Source: an uncultured Lachnospiraceae bacterium
GTDB taxonomy: Bacteria > Bacillota > Clostridia > Lachnospirales > Lachnospiraceae
Direction of reading: 5' to 3'
Length of the DNA stretch: 8,321 nt
NCBI GenBank assembly: GCA_902783095.1
Contig: CACZPX010000191.1
Location: 1 to 8,321 of the forward strand
Shown: positions 1-6,314 of the stretch, piece after piece
Layout of the letters: each line of letters opens with the position of its first letter
Numbering within the stretch: position 1 is the first letter of the stretch
The notes under the pieces: model-generated
The model's database searches: none
The model's input: only the letters and a program-made list of their open reading frames with translations
Told to the model about the DNA's origin: nothing
Position numbers and translations under genes: made by a program

Positions 1-1997
1 ATCAGGATGTCTACCTTGGTGCCGAGCTTCACCTTCTTGCCGCTGTCGATGGTCTGTGAGAGCACGCGGTCCTTCTCGGCCTCCGTGGAGTACTCATGGC
101 CGATCTCGCCCAGGCTCAGCCCCAGCCGCTCCAGCTTGGCCTTGGCTTCCGCCTGCGTATCGCCGCGCTGATCCGGGACTTCCACCGAGTCGCTGCCCTT
201 GCTGACCACAAAACTGATGGGCGTGTTTTCCGCGACCTCCGTGCCTTCTTCCGGATTCTGGTACACGATCTTGCCCTTTTCCACGCTGTCGCTGTAGGTG
301 GAATCGATGGAACCCACGTTCAGGTTCTTGGACGAGAGCAGGATGCGGGCGTCCTCTTCGCTCATGTTGATCAGCCGGGGCACCTCCACCATCACGGTGG
401 CCTTGCCCATGCTCAGCACGATGGAGATCTCCGCGTCCTTGGGAACGCTTGAGCCCTCCGCGGGTTCCACGCGGATCACCAGGCCCTTGTCCACGGTCTC
501 GCTGTATTCCTGCGTATAGGAACTGTTCACGTTCGTAAAGCCGGCCTGCGTCAGAAGCGTCGTCACGTCGGAAAGGCTCTTGCCCTGCAGGCCGGACGGG
601 ATCACCAGCGTCGTACCGCCGGAACTGATCTTTACGTTTACCACCGTGTTGGCCTCCAGCACGTCGCCCTCGGCGATGTCCTGGTAAAAGATCAGGCCCT
701 CGGCATAGTCGTCGGACTCCTCATAGGAGGCCTTTAAGTGCAGACCCAGCCTGGTGAGCGCGTCGTCCGCCTCCTTATAGGTCATGCCCAGCAGGTTCAC
801 CATGCGGATGCTCTGCTTTTCCGTGGTGGAAACAGCCGATTCGTCCGGTTTATCAAAGAAATCGCAGGTCTTGAAAAAGATGATTGCCAGGATCGTCACC
901 ACCGCCACGGCGATGCCGATGCCGATATAGATCACGATCTTCTCGAATTTGCTGTTGGTATCCTCTTCCTCCTGCGGCTCGGCGTCCTGCCGGTGTTTTT
1001 CCGGTTCGGGCGCGTCCGTGTCGATGTCCGCGCCGCGCAGGTACTGTTCCTCGCGCTGGCGCTCCAGATTGATGCGCTCCGTCGCGTGGCGCGCGCGCTC
1101 CTGGTCCGCGGTGTTGTAGGTCCTGCCAGCGGCGGCCTGCGTGTCCGCCGCCGCGATGTTCACGAAGTCCTCGTTGGGCGAGGTGAGCACGCGCTTTAAG
1201 TCCGCCAGAAGCTCCGCGGCCGAACCGTAGCGGTTCTCCGGCTTCTTCTGCGTACACTTTAGGATGATCTTCTCCAGGCTCACGGGGATCAGCGGCTCAT
1301 ACTGGCGCGGCGGCACCATCTCGCTCTGGATGTGCTGCAGGGCCACGGCCACCGTGGACTCGCCCTCAAAGGGCACGCGGCCCGTGAGCATCTCGTACAT
1401 GGTGATGCCCAGGGAATAGATGTCGCTGCGCTCGTCGCAGTAGCCGCCGCGGGCCTGCTCCGGCGAGATGTAGTGCACGCTCCCCATGGTGTTGGAGCTG
1501 ATGGTCTGGGAAGAGACCGCCCGCGCGATGCCGAAGTCCGTGACCTTGATCTTGCCGTCCTTGGAGATCATGATGTTCTGCGGCTTGATGTCGCGGTGGA
1601 TGATATGCTCCGCGTGGGCCGCCTGCAGACCGCGCGAGACCTGCATCGACACCTCGATGCTCTCGCGGATGCCCAGCTTGCGGCGCCGTTCGATATACTT
1701 CTTCAGCGTGATGCCTTCGATCAGCTCCATCACGATGTAGTAGATCCCGTTTTCCTCTCCCACGTCGAAGATGTTCACGATGTTGGGATGCGACAGGCAG
1801 GCCGCAGACTGCGCCTCCATGCGGAACTTGGACACAAAGCCCTGATCCACGGAGAATTCCTGCTTCAGGATCTTCACCGCGACAAAGCGGTTCAGTTTGG
1901 CGTCCCGCGCCTTGTAGACGTCAGACATGCCGCCCGAGCCGATCTTGCCGATGATCTCATACCTGTTGCCCAGGATGCTTCCGTTCTTTATCACCAT
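1..1997 (-). CDS. prkC: PASTA-domain Ser/Thr protein kinase (PrkC/StkP family), C-terminus cut by window edge
   Basis: This is a membrane eukaryotic-type Ser/Thr kinase that phosphorylates cell-wall, division and translation proteins; the family senses muropeptides or lipid II through outside PASTA domains. The visible 665 codons show a kinase domain at about residues 13-275: glycine loop IGSGGMSDVY (19-28), ATP-binding Lys42, catalytic HRD 134-136 followed by IKPQN, DFG 154-156, and an activation segment with Ser/Thr residues ahead of MGSVHYISPEQ. A charged linker follows, then one membrane helix at about 354-375. After it come four PASTA repeats at about 396-461, 463-531, 534-600 and 602-665; the last runs to the window edge and the stop codon lies outside. 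The ATG overlaps the phosphatase stop by 7 nt (ATGGTGA), and a GAGGA Shine-Dalgarno at 2011-2007 supports this start. The gene is probably coupled to the phosphatase that reverses its action. All catalytic residues checked are present. The family call is secure; the exact substrates cannot be told from sequence. Confidence 0.96.
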   Translation of the reverse strand, partial: MVIKNGSILGNRYEIIGKIGSGGMSDVYKARDAKLNRFVAVKILKQEFSVDQGFVSKFRMEAQSAACLSHPNIVNIFDVGEENGIYYIVMELIEGITLKKYIERRRKLGIRESIEVSMQVSRGLQAAHAEHIIHRDIKPQNIMISKDGKIKVTDFGIARAVSSQTISSNTMGSVHYISPEQARGGYCDERSDIYSLGITMYEMLTGRVPFEGESTVAVALQHIQSEMVPPRQYEPLIPVSLEKIILKCTQKKPENRYGSAAELLADLKRVLTSPNEDFVNIAAADTQAAAGRTYNTADQERARHATERINLERQREEQYLRGADIDTDAPEPEKHRQDAEPQEEEDTNSKFEKIVIYIGIGIAVAVVTILAIIFFKTCDFFDKPDESAVSTTEKQSIRMVNLLGMTYKEADDALTRLGLHLKASYEESDDYAEGLIFYQDIAEGDVLEANTVVNVKISSGGTTLVIPSGLQGKSLSDVTTLLTQAGFTNVNSSYTQEYSETVDKGLVIRVEPAEGSSVPKDAEISIVLSMGKATVMVEVPRLINMSEEDARILLSSKNLNVGSIDSTYSDSVEKGKIVYQNPEEGTEVAENTPISFVVSKGSDSVEVPDQRGDTQAEAKAKLERLGLSLGEIGHEYSTEAEKDRVLSQTIDSGKKVKLGTKVDIL

Positions 1998-2740
1998 AAT
2001 TCTTCTTCCTCATCCAGTCCGGGATCGATCAGCACAACGGAAAGGTTGTCCTTTCCGCCGTTTTCGATGCCGACGTCGATCAGCCGGTCCGCCTTGGTCT
2101 CAAGGTCTTCGTCCACGGCCATCAGCTTCGTCAGCTGCTCATCGTCCACCATATTCGTCAGTCCGTCGGAGCACATCAGGACGATGTCCCCCGGATTCAG
2201 CTGCACCTCAAAGAAGTCCGGATCCACGAAGGGGAAGACCCCCACCGCACGGGTGATCACGTTCTTCTGTTCGTTATACTGCACACTGTCGCGCTCCAGC
2301 TTCCCCTCCTGGATCATCTCCTCCACAAAGGAATGGTCCCGGGTGATCTGGCGCATGGTCTTGCCGTCGAAGACGTACAGCCTGCTGTCGCCCACGTTCG
2401 CCACGTACAGGACGTCTTCCACGATGGTCGCCATCACGAGCGTGGTCCCCATCCCGGCCAGGGACGGATTGCGCCGCGACTCGTCGTAAAGCTTCCGGTT
2501 CGCGGCCGCGATCACGTCCCGCATCAGCGGGATCGGCGCGTCCCGGAAGGTGTGTCTGCACAGGTCCGCCACGGTGCGGATGGTAAACCGCGAGGCAAAG
2601 CGCCCGCCGCGGTGACCGCCCATCCCGTCTGCGACCATAAAAAGATTAGGCATCATGCCAACAGGCTGGCACGACACCAGAAGGTCGTCTTCATTCTGCT
2701 TTCTGACTATGCCTTTGTCACTGGCAGCATAACAGATCAA
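1991..2740 (-). CDS. prpC: PP2C-family Ser/Thr protein phosphatase (PrpC/Stp), TTG start
   Basis: This is a cytosolic metal-dependent (PPM/PP2C) phosphatase that removes phosphate from the targets of, and from, the PASTA kinase encoded next to it. The 249 residues match the usual length of about 240-255. Visible motifs are RKQNEDD (Asp18), VADGMGGH (Asp38, Gly39), NVGDSR (Asp118, the expected third-metal ligand), SDGL (Asp192) and GGKDNLS (Asp231), so the metal centre looks intact. The start is TTG at 2740-2738: no ATG lies before the NEDD motif (the next Met is residue 29), and GAGGAG at 2754-2749 sits 8 nt upstream. The gap to the rlmN stop is only 2 nt, and the gene overlaps the kinase start by 7 nt. 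One oddity is that the segment after GGH reads RGGRFAS, where relatives usually carry an acidic residue (AGE/AGD then x-AS). Function is clear from motifs and neighbour together. Confidence 0.96.
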   Translation of the reverse strand: MICYAASDKGIVRKQNEDDLLVSCQPVGMMPNLFMVADGMGGHRGGRFASRFTIRTVADLCRHTFRDAPIPLMRDVIAAANRKLYDESRRNPSLAGMGTTLVMATIVEDVLYVANVGDSRLYVFDGKTMRQITRDHSFVEEMIQEGKLERDSVQYNEQKNVITRAVGVFPFVDPDFFEVQLNPGDIVLMCSDGLTNMVDDEQLTKLMAVDEDLETKADRLIDVGIENGGKDNLSVVLIDPGLDEEEELW

Positions 2741-2742
2741 GC

Positions 2743-3801
2743 TCAGGTCTCCTCGCTTTTTGCGGCTGGATCCTCAGCCACTTCCAACCGGAGCTGACCG
2801 CACGCACTGTCGATATCAGCCCCCAGTTTTTTTCTAATAGTAACATTAATATGGTATTTTTCAAGAATTTTTTTAAACGCCGCGACCGAGGAAACCGCGC
2901 TCTCCCGGTAGTTTCTCTCCCGGATGGGATTCACGGAGATCAGGTTTACGTGGTACCCGCGTCCGCGCAGCAGGCGTCCCAGTGCGTGCGCGTGGTCCTC
3001 GGAATCGTTCACGCCCGCGATCAGGCTGTACTCGCAGGTGACGCGACGCCCGGTCACCTTAAAGTAGGCGTCCGCCGCCTCCAGCACCTCGTCTATGGCG
3101 TAGCGCTTTGCGATGGGCATGATCTGCCTGCGGGTAAAGTCGTCCGGCGCGTGCAGCGAGATGGCCAGCGTGATGGGCAGCCCCTCTTCCGAGAGCCGGT
3201 GGATGGCCGGGACCAGCCCGCAGGTGGACAGGGTGATGCTCCGCGCGCTCAGATCGTACCCCTTGGGGTCGGTGATAAGGCGCAGAAAGCGGATCACGTT
3301 GTCATAGTTGTCCAGCGGCTCGCCGGTGCCCATGATCACCACGTTGGAGACCTTCTTCCCGGTGCTGGCCGAGACCGCGTAGATCTGCGAGAGCATCTCG
3401 CCGGGCGTCAGGTTGCGCACCAGACCGCGCAGCGTGGACGCGCAGAAGGCGCAGCCCATGCGGCAGCCCGCCTGGGATGAGATGCAGACGGAGTCCCCGT
3501 GCTCGTATTTCATCAGGACGGTCTCGATCACGTTTCCGTCCGGCAGGCGGAAGGCAAACTTCTCCGTGCCGTCCAGTTTGGAGACCAGGTGGCGCACCGT
3601 CACGAGCGGCGTATCGTCCAGGTTTTCCTTCAACTGCCCGCGCAGGGCTTTGGAGAGGTTCGTCATATCGTCGATGGACGCCGCTCGCTTTTCGTGGATC
3701 CAGGAAAACAGCTGTTCCGCCCGGTAGTCCTTTTCCCCCAGGGTCTTCATCAGTTCGCGGCAGTCCGCGAGCGTCATAGAACGCAGATCGGATAACATCA
3801 T
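2743..3801 (-). CDS. rlmN: Dual-specificity 23S rRNA A2503 / tRNA A37 C2-methyltransferase RlmN
   Basis: This radical-SAM enzyme adds a methyl group to C2 of adenosine 2503 in 23S rRNA and, in characterised members, of A37 in some tRNAs; it helps decoding accuracy and peptidyl-transferase function. The 352 residues are full length for the family. The 4Fe-4S cluster motif CxxxCxxC is Cys113, Cys117 and Cys120. Cys334, in DSACGQL, matches the cysteine that carries the methyl intermediate, and Cys106 lies 7 residues before the cluster, as the second mechanistic cysteine does in E. coli RlmN. GTGEPLDNYDNV (158-169) is the SAM-binding GEP-type motif. Cfr resistance enzymes share this fold, but the sequence and the housekeeping position favour RlmN. 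The ATG at 3801 overlaps the rsmB stop by 4 nt (ATGA). A second ATG directly follows at 3798, and AGGAGG at 3812-3807 lies 5 or 8 nt away, so the true start could be either. Confidence 0.96.
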   Translation of the reverse strand: MMLSDLRSMTLADCRELMKTLGEKDYRAEQLFSWIHEKRAASIDDMTNLSKALRGQLKENLDDTPLVTVRHLVSKLDGTEKFAFRLPDGNVIETVLMKYEHGDSVCISSQAGCRMGCAFCASTLRGLVRNLTPGEMLSQIYAVSASTGKKVSNVVIMGTGEPLDNYDNVIRFLRLITDPKGYDLSARSITLSTCGLVPAIHRLSEEGLPITLAISLHAPDDFTRRQIMPIAKRYAIDEVLEAADAYFKVTGRRVTCEYSLIAGVNDSEDHAHALGRLLRGRGYHVNLISVNPIRERNYRESAVSSVAAFKKILEKYHINVTIRKKLGADIDSACGQLRLEVAEDPAAKSEET

Positions 3802-5102
3802 TCGCTCCTCCTGAAACAGGCGATATAAAACCCGTCGCTCACGTCGTACAGGGCCGGTATGAGCTGCAGGGCACAGTCTTCTTTGGCAGGCGCGATCGCC
3901 GGCCTCAGCGGCATAAGGCCGCTTTGCAGCAGAAACCGCGTGTTTTCGGCGTTTTCCGCGCGGGTAAAGGTGCAGGTGGAAAACATAAGCCTTCCGCCAG
4001 GCCGCAGATAGCGCACCGCGTGTTCCAGCATGCGCCGCTGCAGGGCCGCAAGCGCGATCACGTCCTCCGGCGTAACGCGGTAACGGATCTCCGGCTTGTG
4101 TCCCATGGTGCCGAGACCCGAGCAGGGCAGGTCTGCGATCACCGCGTCAAAGGCGCCCTCCCAGTCCGGCCGGAACACCGTCGCGTCGTTTTGTACGGCC
4201 TCCATGTGCGCAAAGCCGCAGCGCGCGGCGTTTTCCCGTATCCTGGCAAGCTTGGCCTCGCTCTTGTCGCAGGAGACGATGCGGCCTTCCCTGCCCACAA
4301 GATCCGCCGCCGCGACGCTCTTGCCGCCCGGCGCCGCGCACAGGTCCAGCACCCGTTCGCCGGGACGCAGGTCCAGCGCCTCGGACGCCAGAACAGAGGT
4401 CAGATCCTGAAACTGCAGCAGTCCCGCCGCAAAGGCGCTGATCATGCCGGGAGCCGGATGCTCCGTCAGATACCAGGCGTTTTTGGCATAGGGCGCCTTC
4501 TCGGCGCGGATCCCCTGTGCCGCAAGCGCGTCCAGTATCTCCCGTTCCGTCGCTTTGGACAGATGAAACCGCGCGGTGAGCGGCGCGTGCGTGCCGGAAA
4601 AGGCGGCCATCATCCGCACCGCGTCCTCTTTTCCATACTGCGCGGTGAGCTCCGCCGCGATCCAGTCCGGTACGGAGTACCGGACGGCTGCCGGGGCCTC
4701 TTCATAAAAGCTGCGCACGGTCTGGGAGAGCTTTCTGCAGACGGCGTTTACAAAACCGGAAAGCTGCACGAACCCGTTCTTTTTGGCGGCCTTTACGGCC
4801 TCGCTGCACACCGCGGAGGCCGGCACCGCGTCAAAAAAGGCCAGCTGACAGGCGGAAAGCCGCAGCAGATTGCGGATAAAGGGTTTCATTTTGCCGGTTT
4901 TCACCGAAGAGACGCGGTCGATGGCCGCGTCCAGAAACAGGCGGTTTTGCAGCGTCTCCAGTACCAGCTTGGTAAAGAAGGCGCGGTCCCGCGCATCCGC
5001 AGGCGGCGCCGTGCGCAGCACGCCGTCGATCACCTCGTTGCTCTTTTCGCCCTGCTCCACGCGCATCAGCGCGCGGCAGGCCAGTTCCCGGACCGCAGCC
5101 AT
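3798..5102 (-). CDS. rsmB: 16S rRNA m5C967 methyltransferase RsmB
   Basis: This SAM-dependent methyltransferase makes 5-methylcytosine at position 967 (E. coli numbering) of 16S rRNA. The 434 residues have the standard build. An N-terminal NusB-like helical RNA-binding domain spans about 1-135. A linker follows, then a Rossmann methyltransferase domain from about 235 with SAM motif LDLCAAPGGKS (252-262), an acidic residue in SCDKSE (277-282) expected to contact SAM, motif IV DLPCSGLGTMG (324-334, Cys327) and motif VI FSTCTF with nucleophile Cys377, followed by an AENAEN segment. The end, SDGFYIACFRR, is typical. The start ATG is 1 nt after the fmt stop (TGAGATG). The Shine-Dalgarno is poor (GGGGTG), so translation probably depends on ribosomes arriving from fmt. 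The NusB-like domain separates it from other m5C enzymes such as RsmF. Confidence 0.95.
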   Translation of the reverse strand: MAAVRELACRALMRVEQGEKSNEVIDGVLRTAPPADARDRAFFTKLVLETLQNRLFLDAAIDRVSSVKTGKMKPFIRNLLRLSACQLAFFDAVPASAVCSEAVKAAKKNGFVQLSGFVNAVCRKLSQTVRSFYEEAPAAVRYSVPDWIAAELTAQYGKEDAVRMMAAFSGTHAPLTARFHLSKATEREILDALAAQGIRAEKAPYAKNAWYLTEHPAPGMISAFAAGLLQFQDLTSVLASEALDLRPGERVLDLCAAPGGKSVAAADLVGREGRIVSCDKSEAKLARIRENAARCGFAHMEAVQNDATVFRPDWEGAFDAVIADLPCSGLGTMGHKPEIRYRVTPEDVIALAALQRRMLEHAVRYLRPGGRLMFSTCTFTRAENAENTRFLLQSGLMPLRPAIAPAKEDCALQLIPALYDVSDGFYIACFRRSE

Positions 5103-5103
5103 C

Positions 5104-6039
5104 TCACACCCCGTCCGTAAAGCGGCTTTCTTTGGTCAGCGAAAACCCGCGCAGAAAGTCCGCGGCGTCCATGGCCTTCTTGCCCTCCGCCTGCAGCCTG
5201 GTGATGCGCAGTCTGCCGCGGCCGGTGTTGACGCAAAGCTCTTTTGCCGGATCGCCGCACAGGGTCCCGGGGGCCCCTTCCGCCTCCTCCGGCACCACGT
5301 CCGCCGCGATCAGCCGGATGCGCTTTCCGTTTAAGAAGGAATAGGCGCCGGGCCACGGGTCCAGTCCCCGGATCAGCCGTTCGATCCGCACGGCGTCCGC
5401 CGTCCAGTCAACGCGTCCGTCCTCCTTGGTCATCATATGCACGTAAGAGGGTTCCCCCTCCTGCTTTCTGGGTACCAGACTGCCGGCCTGCAGACCGAAA
5501 AGCGTCTCCACGGTCAGATCCGCCCCTGCCGCGGCCAGCTTGTCAAACAGCGTCCCCGCGGTCTCCTTAGGGTCCAGCGGCACCTCTTTCTGCAGCAGGA
5601 TATCGCCGGTGTCCATCCCCTCGTCCATCAGCATGGTGGTCACGCCGGTCACGGCGCAGCCGTCGATCACGGCCTGGTTGATGGGCGCGGCGCCGCGGTA
5701 CTTCGGCAGCAGGGAGGTATGGACGTTCACGCACCCGAGCGGCGGGATGTCCAGCACGGCCTTTTTCAGGATGTGCCCGTAGGCTGCCACCACGATCACG
5801 TCCGGTGCGATCGCCTGCAGCCGCGCGATAAAGGCCGGGTCCTTCGCCTTTTCGGGCTGCAGGATCTCCGTGCCGTGCCGCAGCGCGGCCTCCTTGACCG
5901 GCGAACCGACCGGCGCGCCGCTGCGCCCCTTCGGCCGGTCGGGGTTGGTCACGACCGCCGCGATATCAAACGTTTCCTCATATAAACGGTTTAAAACCGT
6001 CGCCGCAATATCCGGCGTTCCCATAAAAACGATCTTCAT
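5104..6039 (-). CDS. fmt: Methionyl-tRNA formyltransferase
   Basis: This enzyme formylates the amino group of Met on initiator tRNA using 10-formyl-tetrahydrofolate, making fMet-tRNA for translation initiation. The product of 311 residues is close to the family norm of about 315. The N-terminal formyltransferase domain begins MKIVFMGTPDIA. Catalytic residues Asn105, His107 and Asp143 are in place (VNVHTS and MDEGMDTGDIL), with the SLLPKYRGAAPI folate-site loop at 109-120. The C-terminal tRNA-binding domain covers about 205-311. The start is set at 6039 because the conserved N-terminus begins there and GGAG (6050-6047) sits 7 nt upstream; the frame stays open for 80 codons further upstream, but that part looks non-coding and covers the promoter. 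It is the first gene of the five-gene operon. The common partner def (peptide deformylase) is not next to it here. Confidence 0.96.
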   Translation of the reverse strand: MKIVFMGTPDIAATVLNRLYEETFDIAAVVTNPDRPKGRSGAPVGSPVKEAALRHGTEILQPEKAKDPAFIARLQAIAPDVIVVAAYGHILKKAVLDIPPLGCVNVHTSLLPKYRGAAPINQAVIDGCAVTGVTTMLMDEGMDTGDILLQKEVPLDPKETAGTLFDKLAAAGADLTVETLFGLQAGSLVPRKQEGEPSYVHMMTKEDGRVDWTADAVRIERLIRGLDPWPGAYSFLNGKRIRLIAADVVPEEAEGAPGTLCGDPAKELCVNTGRGRLRITRLQAEGKKAMDAADFLRGFSLTKESRFTDGV

Positions 6040-6046
6040 CCGTGTT

Positions 6047-6050
6047 CTCC
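6047..6050 (-). promoter_or_regulatory. Shine-Dalgarno of fmt
   Basis: GGAG lies 7 nt before the ATG at 6039. It decides this start over upstream in-frame Met codons, including the pair just before WRTR, for which I see no comparable site. Confidence 0.65.
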
Positions 6051-6067
6051 ACATCATATTTACAGAG

Positions 6068-6096
6068 AATATACCATATTTTGCGCCGGCTTGCAT
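6068..6096 (-). promoter_or_regulatory. Probable sigma-A extended -10 promoter for the fmt operon
   Basis: On the minus strand, TGGTATATT (6076-6068) is an extended -10 element (TG-n-TATATT). A 17-nt spacer separates it from ATGCAA (6096-6091), a weak -35 match with three of six bases. Transcription would begin near 6061, leaving a leader of about 22 nt before the fmt ATG. It lies in the local AT-rich patch of an otherwise GC-rich gap. It is a prediction from sequence only, but position and extended -10 make it plausible as the promoter for fmt-rsmB-rlmN-prpC-prkC. Confidence 0.6.
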
Positions 6097-6133
6097 CCTT
6101 TTCGGAAACACCGGTCTCCTTATCCTCTGGGCC

Positions 6134-6149
6134 GCGATCCGGCGATCCG
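6134..6149. repeat. Two tandem copies of an 8-bp unit upstream of the fmt promoter
   Basis: GCGATCCG occurs twice without a gap and is followed by a further GCG. It lies about 40-55 nt upstream of the predicted -35 element. It could be a chance repeat or a regulator site; nothing else in the sequence supports a function. Confidence 0.35.
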
Positions 6150-6240
6150 GCGTCAGGTCGTCACGGCGCGTTACCTCTTGTCTTCTTCCAATCGAATAAG
6201 CGGCGGTCACGCCTCCTGCCCGCTCCGCAGCGCGGACATT

Positions 6241-6253
6241 CGCAGCTGCTGCG
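6241..6253. repeat. 13-bp perfect inverted repeat in the gap between fmt and the lipoprotein gene
   Basis: The sequence is CGCAGC-T-GCTGCG, two 6-bp arms around one base. It could be an operator for a dimeric regulator or part of an RNA hairpin. It sits just past the predicted lipoprotein terminator and about 145 nt upstream of the predicted fmt -35. The rest of the gap (6040-6314) shows no convincing gene, RNA gene or riboswitch. Confidence 0.35.
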
Positions 6254-6255
6254 CA

Positions 6256-6286
6256 TGAAAACCGGCGGGAGTTCTTCACGCCGGCT
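6256..6286 (-). terminator. Candidate weak intrinsic terminator after the lipoprotein gene
   Basis: On the minus strand, AGCCGGCG (6286-6279) can pair with CGCCGGTT (6267-6260) as an 8-bp stem including one G-T wobble, with an 11-nt loop. A short T run (6261-6258) overlaps the end of the stem. It begins 28 nt after the stop codon, the right place for a terminator. The T-tract is short, so termination may be partial. Confidence 0.4.
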
Positions 6287-6314
6287 GCCGTAATGCGTAT
6301 CGATTTGTTTTTCT

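Noticed and set aside
1332..2489. 385-codon plus-strand open frame opposite the kinase and phosphatase genes
   Set aside because: It runs antisense to two proteins with complete catalytic motifs, crosses their junction, and is rich in His/Arg/Ala/Val then Ser, as expected for the mirror frame of GC-rich coding DNA. No domain is recognised.
2743..3801. Cfr-type antibiotic-resistance methyltransferase instead of RlmN
   Set aside because: The two share cysteine motifs, but the housekeeping operon position between rsmB and prpC and the close RlmN-like sequence make RlmN far more likely.
3924..5120. 398-codon plus-strand open frame opposite rsmB
   Set aside because: Antisense to rsmB, whose motifs are all intact. 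Arg/Gly/His-rich composition and the absence of any recognisable motif mark it as a by-product of GC-rich codon bias.
6040..6279. 80-codon N-terminal extension of fmt up to a Met at 6279
   Set aside because: The family N-terminus MKIVFMGTP begins at 6039 with its own Shine-Dalgarno; the extension has Arg/Ala-rich composition, no domain, and would cover the predicted promoter.
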